From NCBI GenBank assembly GCA_964017065.1, contig OZ024789.1, positions 5,832,191 through 5,896,190 of the forward strand: a stretch of 64,000 bases of DNA, written 5' to 3'. This stretch comes from Haliclona indistincta (Eukaryota > Porifera > Demospongiae > Haplosclerida > Chalinidae). Under the pieces are notes generated by a model. That model worked only from the letters and a program-made list of their open reading frames with translations. It was not told the origin of the DNA and searched no databases. Shown here in pieces: positions 11,183 through 23,270 of this stretch; the first letter of the stretch is position 1, and every line of letters begins with the position of its first letter. The translations under genes were made by a program, and so were the position numbers.

Positions 11183-13076
11183 ATGGCTGTGTTGACAAAC
11201 AACAGATCGTTGATCTTACTGTTGCTCGGTCTTTATCAGCTGAATCTTGTAGCAGCGCAGCAGTGTTCACCTGTTGAAGGTCAACCGACTTGTGTGTGCG
11301 ACACAGGCGGGGCTGGTATAGTCAATTTGACTAGCATCGCCAGCACTGACACCAGTTCTCCCGCGTAAGTTGAAAGTTTAGCGTGTTACGTTAAGTGCGT
11401 GTAATATTTGTTACTGTACCAGGTTTGTCAAGATGGAAGGCCCTGGAAAGTACATGTATTCGTACAACCCTTGCTTCGGCTTCTCTGATGCGGGCAGTGA
11501 TGATTGTAAAGACGTTGCGGTGAGTGCTGCATGACTAAAAATGATAGCAATCAGATGTTTAAGAGTATAAACAGCTTATTACAGCTACTGTACCATATAG
11601 CACTTAAGAGAAATTTGGGAGCCTCATCGAAGCTTATTATTCGACAATAGTTATACATTGTAGTTTCCCCGATCAGTGCCAGAATACTGTGAAATGCCAG
11701 AATACCATGTGGACGTCCCTCACTCACTGTAATGTAGAGTCCTCGTGCCCAAGATACGAGGCTAGTCTAGACGCTGCCTGTGATCCTGCACCTATCAATG
11801 TGATGCCCCACCCCCCCACCTCGGGCGATGTGGGGACAAGGTGGGGATTTGTCACAGCCAATCAAACCTTCCCACCACATATGGGGCACTTTTTACAGAG
11901 CCAAACCCCCAATCTGCCCCGTATATGCCCCACTCCAACAGCCGACTTTTGCGAGGACTGTGACCGTTGTCCATTTCTATGCATACGCTCACTTGACAAA
12001 CGCCCCACCTATCCCCACCCCTGGGGACCAGCCCACGTGACAATAGCCCTATCTTTCCCCAATATACGCCCGAGGTGGGGGTAGTGGGGCATCGCATTGA
12101 TAGGTGCATAACACTTTGTATGTTTGACGATCCCTGAAGCCAGGACACCTTTCTTATCAGGACAGGTCCAACATGTTCAGTTTAGATAGATTCCACTGTA
12201 TTTGTGGGTCCCATGGTGTCCAGATTAGAGGGCTCCACTGTATAGCTACTGTATTAAAATATGAACATTATAATTTGCTCTGTATAGGGTTGTCAGTATA
12301 ATGGAGACAGTTCTGTATCTATTGGTACAATAACAACAGAGACGTTTCAGTACAGCGCTACATCAGCTGGATCTCAACTATTGACAGTGCGATACTCTCA
12401 AGGAACAGGAGATAGGTTAATTTTCCGCTAATATAGTTCAATCTGCATGTGCAAAATGAAGCATGACTATGCTATATTGCACTGAGATGTATGTATTTGT
12501 TCAGGGAGACGATAGTTTGGCTGATTTGCGATCAATCAGCTGATTCACCAACTTTTGAAGCTCTTGGTGAAAAAGAACAACGACTCACTTATGTTAGTTA
12601 CAATTTCATGCAGTGTATTGAGTTAATTAGGTGTTAAAAATTAGGAATTTAATCTAACAACAAAATGTGCCTGTCCTGGTGTGTGTACTGCTGCTGCTGG
12701 TCCTGCTCCCTCAGAGTATGAGCCGCCTGTCGGGTATATTGGACTGGTACTAATTATAGTGTAAGTGCAATACTTCATATACTTAATACAACTCCACTGG
12801 TTTTACAGATCAATTGCAGCATTTGTTACATACTTCATTGTGGGAGCAATAGTCTCAAAGTTTAAGATGAACAAATCTGGTTTGGATCTTATTCCCAACA
12901 AACTATTCTGGAAAGATTTGCCCTTTCTTCTAAAGGTTTACAAAGTAACAAATAACTAAGCATAATTATGTTTTTTAATTTTGCAGGATGGCTTGCTGTT
13001 TGTGGTAAAGTTTTTTCTTTATGTTGGAAACTTGATAAGAGGACGGTTTACAAACAGGAAGTACTCCATAATATGA
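11183..13076 (+). CDS. MRH-domain type I membrane protein (cation-dependent M6P receptor/Atg27-like)
   Basis: Exons 11183-11364, 11423-11519, 12288-12415, 12505-12592, 12645-12760, 12809-12935, 12987-13076 splice in frame to 275 residues, about the length of the animal cation-dependent M6P receptor. Residues 1-25 are a signal peptide (LILLLLGLYQLNLVAAQQ). A Cys-rich MRH domain follows (residues about 28-205), then one membrane helix (VGYIGLVLIIVSIAAFVTYF). The cytosolic tail carries IPNKLFWKDLPFLLKDGL, the block conserved after the helix in M6P-receptor homologues. Candidate ligand residues are Gln in GCQ, Arg in DRETIVWLICD, and Glu and Tyr around EKEQRLTYEF. The Cys usual before Y-x-F is missing. 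The protein ends in YSII, a YxxPhi sorting signal at the extreme C-terminus, as in yeast Atg27 (YSAV). The likely role is Golgi-endosome sorting of glycoproteins; M6P binding is inferred. Confidence 0.85.
11789..12106. mobile_element. 318-bp MITE in intron 2 of the MRH gene
   Basis: Inverted ends of about 39 bases (CACCTATCAATG, then a G/C-rich tgccccac block) bound the insert. TGCA is present at both borders and could be a target duplication, though it is also palindromic. Open frames inside it are incidental. Confidence 0.7.
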
Positions 13077-13507
13077 GTATTATTTCAATTGTAGCTTAAT
13101 GCACATGACATATGAAGCAAAAGAGACATTTGTCAAATACATGATCTAAAAGTGCCACAATGCGCTATTTGTAAGTGTTGTTAAGACTATCCTATTAGAT
13201 GCATGTTAAAATTTTTCTTTGAATGAGCACTGGTTGCATACTGAGTACTGAATTATACATTTTGTAAAAGCTCAAGTCCTTGTCGCATGAACACACAGTG
13301 CATACAAGCATGCATGCATGTAAGCATCAAATCAAGTCTATTATGATGGACAATGAACAGAATGACACCGAGATGCAGAATAATAAGTCATTACATTGTT
13401 TACAGTTCAAGTAAACATGCATGCTGGATGTCAGGATATTGTAACTGTTCAAGAAGCCTGATCTAGGGTATTATCTATGCCTATAATTTTATCTTGAATA
13501 TTAAAAA

Positions 13508-14763
13508 TTATTTTAGATAGTTCAAGAAGAAACGATATAGTCCAGGGTCCTCTTTGAAACCAATCTTCTCAAACAGTCTTACAGAACTTTCATTGCCAAC
13601 CACGATGTATGTGAACGGCACTTCTCCTTTATTCTGTATCTTCTTACACATCTCTCTCACAACAGCACTCGCCAAGCCCCACCCTCGGTACTCCTCAAGT
13701 GTGTAGAGATGGTGGATAAAGCTACCAGAGGCATCTTTAACAGCCCATGATACAAGCTTAGTAGGTGTAGTCTTAGTGAATATTCCCATACTATCTCCAA
13801 AATTGATACAGTGCAAAAATCGAGCAGTACGCACAGAAGGTATATCTGCACAAAATCCCCAGTATTGCGCAATATACTCAGCATGACATGGCTCCAATTG
13901 CTGATAGTATAACTCCTCTGGTATTTGCTGTTGACTGCATAAGTGAAGAGAGTGTAATGACATAATATAGTTGAGATTTACTTAGAAGCAAGCTGCTATA
14001 CAGTTCATGAAATTTCTGGTAACGTGCATATGCATGTGTTAAAGATATGTGCATGTGATTTGATTGTTACATCACACACATAATTATTGCATTACCTGAT
14101 TGGTATTCTTTGCTCTATGCTTCCAAGACTGTATCTCTTAGCTAAGCAGCCTTCATTGATACAGCCATGTTCTCTGCCCAGTGGATGGTATACTGTATCT
14201 GATATCATCTTAGCCATGTCTAGTGCAACACCTAAATGCAGGCTTATAATTAAGACTAAATCTATTATGATTGATAACAGACCATGTACAAACAGATTGG
14301 TTTTGCTCCAGTCAACGGTTCTGCCAATAATATTTGTGATCTTTCCAACATTATCTTCTCCAGCAGAAGTTGCTATCATCACCAAATTGTCTAGTCAGGT
14401 AATTATGATAATGACTAACTGCCATGTGAGATGCTCACTCTTTTTAGCTTGAGGTAGCCACTCCTGGTAGAATACCACAACACAAGTGCAGTCTGGCCAC
14501 TGATCAGTGAATATTCTTGCTGTTATTTCACCAGATATCCACTTCTTAATAAGACATTGAAGCTATAGTAGCAGTATAAATTATTTTCATAATAATTATA
14601 TTATTAAACTGCAAAAATTGTAATTTACCCATTTGGGTGAGCAGCATTCTTTCAAATATAGCTTCTTGTAGGCAATCTCTGACCACTCCTTGGCTTGTAC
14701 TTCATGTACAGCAGCAACTGCATTGCCAGTGCTTGAGATTCTTACGTTGTCTGCAGTTGTCAT
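13508..14763 (-). CDS. GLYAT-like (GNAT) N-acyltransferase gene B, intact
   Basis: Five minus-strand exons, 14629-14763, 14439-14562, 14283-14390, 14096-14231 and 13508-13934, join in frame to 309 residues. This is close to the roughly 296 of glycine N-acyltransferase. It starts MTTADNVRISSTGN. The N-terminal half holds EWSEIAYKKLYLKECCSPKW and WISGEITARIFTDQWPDC. The C-terminal half is a GNAT domain with the acyl-CoA pyrophosphate-binding loop EEYRGWGLASAVV and the closing NESSVRLFEKIGF. The expected reaction is acyl transfer from acyl-CoA to an amine such as an amino acid; the substrate is unknown. Arg-Gly-Trp replaces the Arg-Gly-Arg of gene A in the loop, but the R-x-x-G-x-A pattern is kept. 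It lies tail-to-tail with the MRH gene, 431 bp apart. Confidence 0.85.
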
Positions 14764-16511
14764 CGCCGGGTCCTTTAGCTAACAACCACTAGCTTATATG
14801 CAGGAATATACAAGTCAGACGTCAGCCTGCCTTAATTTATCTGTCTACTGTATAATGTGTTCTAGCTTCCTTTTTATGCCGCTGTATAAGTAGGCGGTAC
14901 TATTTACTGTATTTACTGAACGAGCCCGCTAATGAGTCTTCCTTGAATAACCCGCTAATGCATGAGTCCGCAGATGGCCGCTTATGAGTCTGCAGATGTC
15001 TTCCTTGAATAACAGGAAGACATCTGCAGAAGTTCAGTGAGTCATGATCGCGGTCATGACGTATTATTTCCTGAGGTGTACATAAATTATGCATAAAATT
15101 ATCTCACATTGAAGTCTATTCGTACATTTCTACTATTTGCAGGCTGTTTTAATTGCTTTGTTGTATACTGACTCAAGTTCACCAATGATCAGTAGTAGTT
15201 GCAAGCGCATATGCATAGAGTAGGGATTCCCAAGTAATGATGCAGAGGCAAAGTGCTGTAGACTAAAGCTACTGCATGTGTACCGCCGTGTACCAATGTG
15301 TACTGTACAGTTTCTAAAATGCGCAAGACATACGCAAATTCGAAACTAGCCACCAAGCAAAAATTTTATGCATACATGCAGTAGTCGGTCAGTCCATTCT
15401 GTGTCCTGTCATATCCCAAGCACAAAGAAATGACAAGTTAACCATGAATTGGAAAGTAGGATGAAGTCCCTAGCCTGATGTGGAGTCATGATATAGCATT
15501 CCAAAAATGTCAAAATTGATTGCAGCTATTAAACCTAATACATTACACTACAACCCTATGCATTACATTTTACAGGAAAGGATACTGAATAATAATTATT
15601 GATTTCCTTTATGCATACAATCACAATGAGTCATCCAAAGTCTTCATCGAGGGTAGCGTATTATAAACATTCTCAATTTTTAATTTCGAACTTAGCTAGC
15701 ATAATACATGTATATAGTCTAATACTTTCTATGCTGAAAATAATTCATGTTTAATAACCGTATCGGTTCTCAATTCAAGTAGTATACGTCATGTCATGCG
15801 TGACATGTTTACATGCAGTATGCGTCATGTCATATAATGTGTTTACATGCAGTATGCGTCATGTCATATAATGTGTTTACATGCAGTATGCGTCATGTCA
15901 TATAATGTGTTTACATGCATGATAATAATATTATTATTGGCAGAAAAGCTGTATGGTAGGCACAATAGTCTGCTGTGTTTCACCAAATATTTGATTTTTC
16001 GATGGCCTGATAATATAATGCACATTTTTGTCACCAGAAGCACCTAAAGAGGTAACCAGTGTAACCATCCTCTATACGAAAATCTACTAAGTCAGATATA
16101 CCTTATTTGGTCATAGTAAGGCTTTCAGGATTTTGTGACGGTTTGACGAATTAACCATTGGTGGTTACCCACTCCTTTCCTTTGTGTGCTCCTGTCATCA
16201 CTTAACCACATACATTTACAAAACTAGCTAGTTGCTTGTGTTCTCAATTTATTTTGATATCATATCATGCATCTAGCGTGATCATGACTGTTTACTACAT
16301 AAGGCTAGTACTGTATAGATAAACTTATTGCATGGCGGCATGTGAAACAGTGGGTGATTTCATGCTAAAGTCCACATAGATGAGCTCAAATAATTAATTA
16401 CTGGTTATAGGGAATTCACATACAAAGCAAGAGTCTAGTTAGCTAGCTATAGGGAACCAGTAAGCTACATGCAAGAAAATTAAAATATTTCTCAAAGAGA
16501 TGAAGGATGGC
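14764..16511. other. Duplicated intergenic sequence, no gene seen
   Basis: Colinear with about 33276-34950 in copy 2. It contains short imperfect inverted repeats near 14930-15030 (aacaggaagacatctgcag and its complement) and the minisatellite listed separately. No exon is supported. Confidence 0.55.
15807..15919. repeat. 34-bp minisatellite, about 3.3 units
   Basis: Units begin gtttacatgcagtatgcgtc and are nearly identical. The paralogous site near 34300 has only one degenerate unit, so the array expanded after the duplication. Confidence 0.85.
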
Positions 16512-16647
16512 GATTGGCAATGAAGAAATCTGCCACTGGCCAGCAATGCTGGTGGCCAGTCAATTGTTCTACCATAATATTCCATGCTACATCTCCTTGT
16601 TGGTTTACATTGTAGACCAGTGGTAATTTCTTCATTGCTAATGAATC
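16512..16647. mobile_element. Short palindromic element
   Basis: The ends gattggcaatgaagaaatc and the complement of tttcttcattgctaatgaatc face each other around ccactggccagcaatgctgg. The paralogous copy is at about 34958-35102, so it predates the duplication. The block ccttgttggtttacattgta also occurs in the foldback at 27296-27957, which suggests one family. Confidence 0.6.
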
Positions 16648-16852
16648 GTCTCCCTTTTATTTCATTAGATATCTTTTTGTTAGTGACATTTTTCAGTATT
16701 TAGTGCACATGTGTATCAACTGAGTTGATACTTTGAGCATTATTAATTTGTAGCCTCCATATCCTGCAGCTTTCAGCAATCCCTACATAGTGTCCCGGAA
16801 TACTACTAAATTTCTAAGAAAGAAACCAGTCATGATAGGACAGGATAGGATG

Positions 16853-16965
16853 TTGGTACATTAGGTACAGGATGTTAGGTACATTAGGTACAGGATGTTA
16901 GGTACATTAGGTACAGGATGTTAGGTACATTAGGTACAGGATGTTAGGTACATTAGGTATGTTGG
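16853..16965. repeat. 23-bp minisatellite replacing an ML-gene 3' end
   Basis: About five near-identical units of ttaggtacaggatgttaggt plus 3 bases. The unit seems to derive from the ML exon itself: copy 2 has a single gacaggattttggtacatta at 35829. About 540 bp of copy 2, including the last ML exon, are missing here. Confidence 0.85.
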
Positions 16966-16989
16966 TACAGAGACCAGTCATGACAGGAT

Positions 16990-19900
16990 GTTGGTACATT
17001 AGGCCCTTTGGCTGGTTGTCATGAACAATGTCACAGAAATTTAGAGTCACATTGATTATCTCAAAATGAACAGTGTCAGTTAACCAACAGTTTACAGTTA
17101 CTAAGAGTGTTGTTCCCTGCAGTACAGGCAATTTATGGAAAAAAATGGGTCAACCTCTGACTAATTGCAACACAAACATTTTCAACTGTTTCCTACTCTG
17201 AAAAATGTCCTCTATAACATACTAAAAGTCCTAAGGAATCCCGTGAGGGGAAGTGTCTTGTTTTTAAGTCAAGTAAAAAGTATTTCTTTGATGATTATTG
17301 AAAAAAATACATGTGTAATTGTGACAAACTCTCCTTTGTCTACGTATGTGTTGCTTGTGGTAGGACTGTATGTGTGTACTAAGTAGGTGTTAACTGTCTT
17401 TGGTTAGTTGTGTAGTTTTGTGTTATTGTATCTTGGTCTTTAGTGGTGTGTCTGTTAGTTTTGTATCACTGATTGGTCTGTTTGTGAGTTTTCGTATCTT
17501 GATTTGTCTGAGTTGTAGTAGTCTAGGCCCTGACTAAGATTTGTATGCATTTAATTTAGGAGAGGATAACTCAACTGTTTTAGGGTAATTTGACTCCAAG
17601 GAATAAGATGTGATATGTGCAAAATTGTCTATCCACTGCGAAATACTCGAAAATGACCACGCCCTTTTTATCGGCAGTGTCACTAACAATAATTTTTTTA
17701 TCTTCTTAACCATTTTTTAGTAACATACTTTCTGGCAACTATTCTAAGGTAATATGACCCTAAGGAATGTATCGGGATGTGTGCCAAAACCAATATTCAC
17801 TGCAATATAAAACAAAAATGGCTACACATTTTTCAGTAATGCATTAGCATCTCTATTTTAAAGAGTTTAATATTTTAAGATTCTGATGGTTTGAAAACAG
17901 TACAAGTACGGGCAGGGTATTACTAACAAGACTAACTTGAGGAGTCACTTAAATATAAACTTAGGCAGTATTGTAATAGTTCACAAAAGTTAATGATAGG
18001 GTTTTTGCAGGATTCACCTCCTTTATACTTGCAGTATTTGCAACACTTTATTCCAGCTACCCTGCAGTGACATATCTATTCTGGTGGGCGCATTTACCAC
18101 ATGTAAAAGGATCAGGAAGGTCTTAAGGCTGGGGGTAACAATACCAGGAACTATTAAATTTTCAGTCTTGTTTTTTCACTAAAGTGAAACCATACGACTC
18201 AGCGTTCATTTCTAAACCATCTTTAAGTATCAATAGAGAGTATGATACTCTCTGTATCATACTCTCTTGTATCAATAATTATAGCTGTTGTTGATAATAA
18301 TTTTATGCCCCTTATGCTTTCTTGCATTGGCTGACGTGCAGGGAATTTTCTCAAAATCCATTTTGAGGGAATTGTAAGAATTGCAAGTCATGTCAAGAAT
18401 TGCAAGTCCATTTTGAGGGAATTGCAAGTCATCAAATGTTTCCAAGTCTATGGCTTGAGACACCTTATAAACTAGAAAAATTTAATGCCATCTGTATCAT
18501 ACTCTCTGTCAACTCTGAATTGTTAAAGTTCTGTAGCAATCCTGCTAGTTGTACCACATCCAGTCAGAGCATGGAGTGCAGGGAGACACCTTGCAAGCCT
18601 GTCCCCAGTGCTGTAGTAAGGTGTCTCAAGCCAACAAAAGACTTGGACTTGCGTCTTGCTGCTTTTAATAACAATTCCATCAAAATGGACTTTGAGAAAA
18701 TTCCCTGCAAGTCAGCCAATGCAAGAAAGCATATGGGACATATTATCAACAACAGCTATGGATACAAGCCCATGCCACTTAAAGATGGTTTAGAAATGAA
18801 CGCTGAGTTGTATGGTTTCACTTTTGGGAAAAAACAAGACTGAAAATTTAATAGTTCCTGGTATTGTTACCCCCAGCCTTAAGACCTTCCTAATCCTTGT
18901 ACATGTGGTAAATGCGCCCAAAAGAATGGATATGTCGCTGCAGGGTAGCTGGAATAAAGTGTTGCAAATACTGCAAGTATAAAGGAGGTGAATCCTGCAA
19001 AACCCTATCATTAACTTTTGTGAACTATTACAATACTGCCTAAGTTTATATTTAAGTGACTCCTCAAGTTAATAAATCATGTCTTGTTAGTAATACCCTG
19101 CTCGTACTTGTACTGTTTTCAAACCATCAGAATCTTAAAATATTAAATTCTTTAAAATAGAGATGTTAATACATTTCTGAAAAAGGTGTAGGCCATTTTT
19201 GTTTTCTTTTGCAGTGAATATTGGTTTTGACACACATCCCGATACATTCCTTAGGGTAATATTACCTTAGAATAGTTGCCAGAAAGTATGTTACTAAAAA
19301 AATTAATGGTTAAGAAGATAAAGGAATTATTGTTAGTGACACTGCCGATAAAAAGGGCGTGGTCATTTTCGAGTATTTCGCAGTGGAAAGACAATTTGCA
19401 CATATCACATCTTATTCCTTGGGGTCAAATTACCCTAAAACAGTTGAGTTATCCTCTCCTAAATTAAATGCATACAAATCTTAGTCAGGGCCTAGACTAC
19501 TAACAACTCAGACAAATCAAGATACGAAAACTCACAAACAGACCAATCAGTGATACAAAACTAACAGACACACCACTAAAGACCAAGACACAATAACACA
19601 AAACTATACACAACTATAGCTAACCAAAGACAGTTAACACCTACTTAGTACACACATACAGTCCTACCACAAGCTACACATAGACAAAGGAGAGTTTGTC
19701 ACAATTACACATGTATTTTTTCAATAATCATCAAAGAAATACTTTTTACTTGACCTTTTGAATGTTTCAAAAGTTCTAGGAGGCTTATAGTTATAAAAAA
19801 CCCAGAATTATTATAGACTATGTCAAAATACTCAACTCATGAATGATTAATTATGTTGGTAAACAAACAATTTTTGACACTTCCCCTCACGGGATTCCTT

Positions 19901-20289
19901 AGGACTTTTAGTATGTTATAGAGGACATTTTTTGTGTAGGAAACAGTTGAAAATGTTTGAGTTGCAATTAGTCAGAGGTCAAACTCTAATTTGCCTGTAC
20001 TACTGGTTGATTTTCTCTGTAACTGCACAGGTGTAGATAGCTCATGGATATAGAATATAACCAACTATAAACCATACCAAGAGCATCAAAATGCAGTTCA
20101 TAAGAGCTATTTGATGACCCTCCAGCCATAGTGAGGTTTTTTATAGGAAAAATTCCTCCTGTAAGCACACATGCATCAAGGCAAATCATATATCATGATT
20201 TTGTACTTACCGCACTGTTTCCATTGGAACTCAGAGATGTTTGCACAGCCTAAACCGAACAGCATCACGAGCAGCAGTACCAGTGCCAT
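16990..20289 (-). pseudogene. ML-domain (NPC2/PG-PI-transfer-like) gene, broken copy 1
   Basis: Exon 1 (20211-20289, signal peptide MALVLLLVMLFGLGCA) and exon 2 (20078-20158) are intact. Exon 3 is split at 20003 by the 2.88-kb foldback element and resumes at 17119 with the same frame (VNCWLTDTVHFEIINVTLNF). It then loses the CPVPPGP segment to the 23-bp minisatellite. Exon 4 is absent. The intact paralogue is at 35630-36251. Confidence 0.85.
17120..20002. mobile_element. 2.88-kb giant foldback element
   Basis: Two arms of roughly 1.25 kb (17120-18366 and about 18680-20002) are inverted copies of each other, with ends agtacaggcaa and ttgcctgtact. The centre (about 18367-18680) contains smaller inverted blocks. 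The uninterrupted ML exon in copy 2 (ttccctggttg at 35961) shows the insertion point. CTG is repeated at both borders (17117-17119, 20003-20005), consistent with a 3-bp target duplication. A Lys/Asn-rich frame at about 18400-18843 spans centre and right arm; I recognise no transposase in it. Diverged relatives of the outer arm occur at about 62720-63060. Confidence 0.85.
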
Positions 20290-21256
20290 GGTTCTGGTGA
20301 ATGTAGTTGTCAATTTTTAGAAGGAAGTTTTCATAATACACAACTCTGTTGTGTACATACTGACAACTGCCGTGTTTAGGCATAACAGACAAAATGCATT
20401 GCTGATGTATTGTATGTTAACATACTGTCTATAACAGCAATGGCATGCATGAAAAATAAACGAACTTGTTTACATAAATTCATGTGAAGATTACTTTCAC
20501 ATTCACATGCTCGTGATACATGCACGAGCATTTTTTGCTGATGGTTATAGCGTTAAGTTTAAACTTTAGATGTCAAAACTCTGAGTTGCAATGTTTTACA
20601 TGATTGTAGGTGCAGACATTCTATTTAAATTTGGTAACTAAAATGTCTTTAGTCTACAGACCCATCAACATCTTGATCTGAGTCATTGAACAGACAAGCA
20701 TGTATATACTGAGACTCTGCATAGTTCTCCTGCATGCTATGCCCAGCCCCTTGTAGGTTCAATAGACATCCATCAATTTTTATGCTACATAAACTAATAT
20801 ACCTAGCTCACATAGGCAGAGAATTTGAATTAGAAAAAATACTCTCATCGTTTTTAGCATAACTCACCTCAAAAAATTCTGTATTATCATCAAAATCACG
20901 AGTCCTTGAGATTGCAAAAATTATACTTGATCGTCCCCTTCCTATATTATTAATTCTCATACTCCATAATAGTAAAAATTAGTTTTTAACTCAGTCCATA
21001 CTTTACGACATAGTGTCTTTCTGTTCAGTAAATCCTATTCTCTTAAACAACGATTCAGATTTTCTCATTAACCTCTATGTATGTAAACAATATACATAGA
21101 GGTTGAAAAATAATGCAAAAATGGAAAACACATAGAGGTTAGAATGTAATAAAAATAATCAACAAAAGGTATAATTTTCAATAATGCTATATATCACACT
21201 GAATTAAGTCTCCAAAATTTAATAGCTAGTGAGATAAGATAAAATGAAAAGATCAG
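20290..21256. other. Duplicated intergenic sequence, no gene seen
   Basis: Colinear with 36252-37218. It holds a small palindrome (aacctctatgtatgtaaaca and its complement near 21070-21105), conserved in both copies. Confidence 0.55.
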
Positions 21257-23270
21257 TTATTGAGCAAATTGAACGTTTAATTGAGTCAATCCTTTGCTTA
21301 TTCTAGTGGCATTGAGGTGGTTGACTTCAAGCAAGAGAGCATTGCTTTTGTGAGGAATACAAAATTAATTACTAGAAGACTCAGGCTCTTAGCAGCTGTT
21401 TTAAGAAGTTCCATGCAAACATCTTCTTCGTACAAGTTGCCTCTAAGATCAAGTATCTCAAGAGAAGGAAGCGAATTCAGAAACAGCTTAATACCTTCTT
21501 TATTACACTTGTATGTCTATATTGAGTAAAAGCTACACTTACTTGCACTCTATCTAGTGTTAGCTCGAAAAGCTGTTCTGTAACTGGATAACCTTTGAAA
21601 ACAATTGAACAGATTCTTTAGACGCAAATGAAACTCCTCGTAGGCCGATATGAGATATTACTGTTGGAAACGGCAAAATATATCGACTCATGCTCTGTAG
21701 TTCATGCTCTCCAATCGTGCAGTCTGTCCACTGTAGATGCCATTGTGTTCCTGACATCGTCATTAAGTACCCATACACAAGAGCTCGTTAAGGCTGGATA
21801 TGACTTCTCCCAGTAATGGTCAACTTACTCGAAGTTTCAAGGGCAATTTGTTTACACGCTGATTCCCATTGGCCTTCAAATACACATTCAAGGCTAAAGG
21901 GGGTAGAAATGGATTTTGAAAATATTTCTTGTGCTGCACATGAATGAAATCGATCCATTCCACAAAAGAATTTAAGCACTTTGTCACAGGATTCATTTGT
22001 GATGTTAGTTTCAAGCCACAGTTTTTGTTCTTGCGTTTTCATTCGATAAACTGTGTATGCAGCAAGATATTCCTGCACAGATAAGTGAAAAAATTGGTAA
22101 TTGCGTTCAGATCCATGCATTAATATTCTAAACACAAAAAGAGCCTTTAGAAGCCCAAATCCATCGAAGTCATGATTAGTAATACCACAAGCTTTGGTGA
22201 CTTCATCGTGTGTGAAACTCAGATCTCCCTTCTCGAGCCCTTCCATTGCTAGCCTGCCCAAGCCATTCAGGATTCTGTTAGTAGTGTCATCAAAACCGGA
22301 CACTGCTTTTATTTGACAAAGAACGTCTAAATCAATCTTGCATGGATCATCAATTTTCACTGAGTCTGTTGAAGTGACGTTTAATGGCATGCAAAACGAA
22401 TTGTTCATACACTTCGGTAAGAGTAGATGGAAGCTGAAAATCAGAAGCAAGATACACATAGCATAGTATGGTCAAATTGATAGCTACATAACATGTGCTA
22501 CCAACATTTGGATATGTCGTGATATCTGTTGTAAGCTTTCGAGCAGCTCCTTTGTATTCTTTAAAGTACGACTGAATATAATGAGCTACTTGTTGTTCTG
22601 ATCTGTAAATCCAAGAATCTCAATAAGTCGATTAACAGCTTTGATTCTGATATTATGAGCAACTGCACCAAGACGAGAAGTTATAAGAATACTGCATTCT
22701 GGAAGAAATTCAGCCATTATTAGTCGAGGAAAGAAGCTGTTTGGAAGACGACAAGATGGCCGCAGTTCATCCCATCCATCTAAGATAAGCAAAACCCCAC
22801 GACCATTATTGACCTTAATTGACTGTATGTCTGCAGGAGAACAGTGTCTTCCAAAGTAGCTATAACTGAGGATATCATCTGATGATTGTGCCAGCTTCAT
22901 CAGAGGGACACGCAATGGAACATAAAGAACAAGCCAAAACTCCTGAAGTAATGTCTTGTTTGCCCAATCTTGACAAAGCTTGTAAGCAATTAAGAGTTGT
23001 CTTGCCAACCCCAGGAACGCCTTCAACAAGAATAACTTTTCAGGGACTGGTATAATCTGTTATATCTTGAATGGTAAGCTTTTGGCTTTGACTCAATGCT
23101 GCCTCAATTTCTCCTCTTTTAGAAAGGTCGGCTATCTTCTGCTGATGTCCAAGTGTAGGTATCTTAGGCTGTGAAATTAGTAAGCTCTAGATTGATATAT
23201 TCAACCTCGAGTCTAGTGTTGGTGGCCACTCTGTTGTTCCACCAAGTTGTGGTGAATTGCAGTAGTAATT
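21257..23270 (-). pseudogene. NLR (NACHT-LRR) pseudogene, copy 1
   Basis: This is the homologue of the single large exon of the NLR at 37219-42407, from the terminal LRRs (stop at 21257-21259) to upstream of the P-loop. Frame-breaking differences include a 4-base insertion beside the P-loop (about 22989), a 5-base insertion near 22600 (tgttctgatctg versus tgttctg), a 1-base insertion near 22357, and loss of about 70 bp near 21535. Its Death-domain exons are missing altogether, since homology ends at 23270. No functional product is expected. Confidence 0.88.

Larger units (their letters stand above)
13092..23270. repeat. Segmental duplication, copy 1 (direct)
   Basis: The sequence from tagcttaatgcacatgac through the 5' part of the NACHT exon is colinear with 28019-39255. 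It carries intact GLYAT-like gene B, a broken ML gene and a broken NLR. Copy-specific changes are a 2.88-kb foldback at 17120-20002, a minisatellite at 15807-15919 and replacement of the ML 3' end by a 23-bp repeat array. Homology stops at 23270 in simple AT sequence, before the Death-domain exons. Confidence 0.9.

Noticed and set aside
11945..12040. Possible additional exon in MRH intron 2 around 11683-11737 (CQNTVKCQNTMW)
   Set aside because: It would split the conserved block between DDCKDVA and GCQYNG. Phases allow skipping, and no homologue has such an insert.
11689..12084. 131-residue frame in the MRH gene
   Set aside because: It runs through a MITE in intron 2. Joining exon 2 directly to 12288 gives the conserved MRH continuation (DVA-GCQYNGD).
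13508..13963. Start of the acyltransferase at MSLHSLHLC within the last exon
   Set aside because: That ATG lies in the intron upstream of a clear AG acceptor (cttatgcag). Four further exons upstream join in phase.
15807..15919. CRISPR-like direct repeats
   Set aside because: Units are contiguous with no unique spacers, in a eukaryotic genome. It is an ordinary minisatellite.
18400..18843. 147-residue frame in the centre of the foldback element
   Set aside because: Much of it is arm sequence mirrored on the other side, no known domain was recognised, and no splice or start context favours it. Kept only as part of the element.
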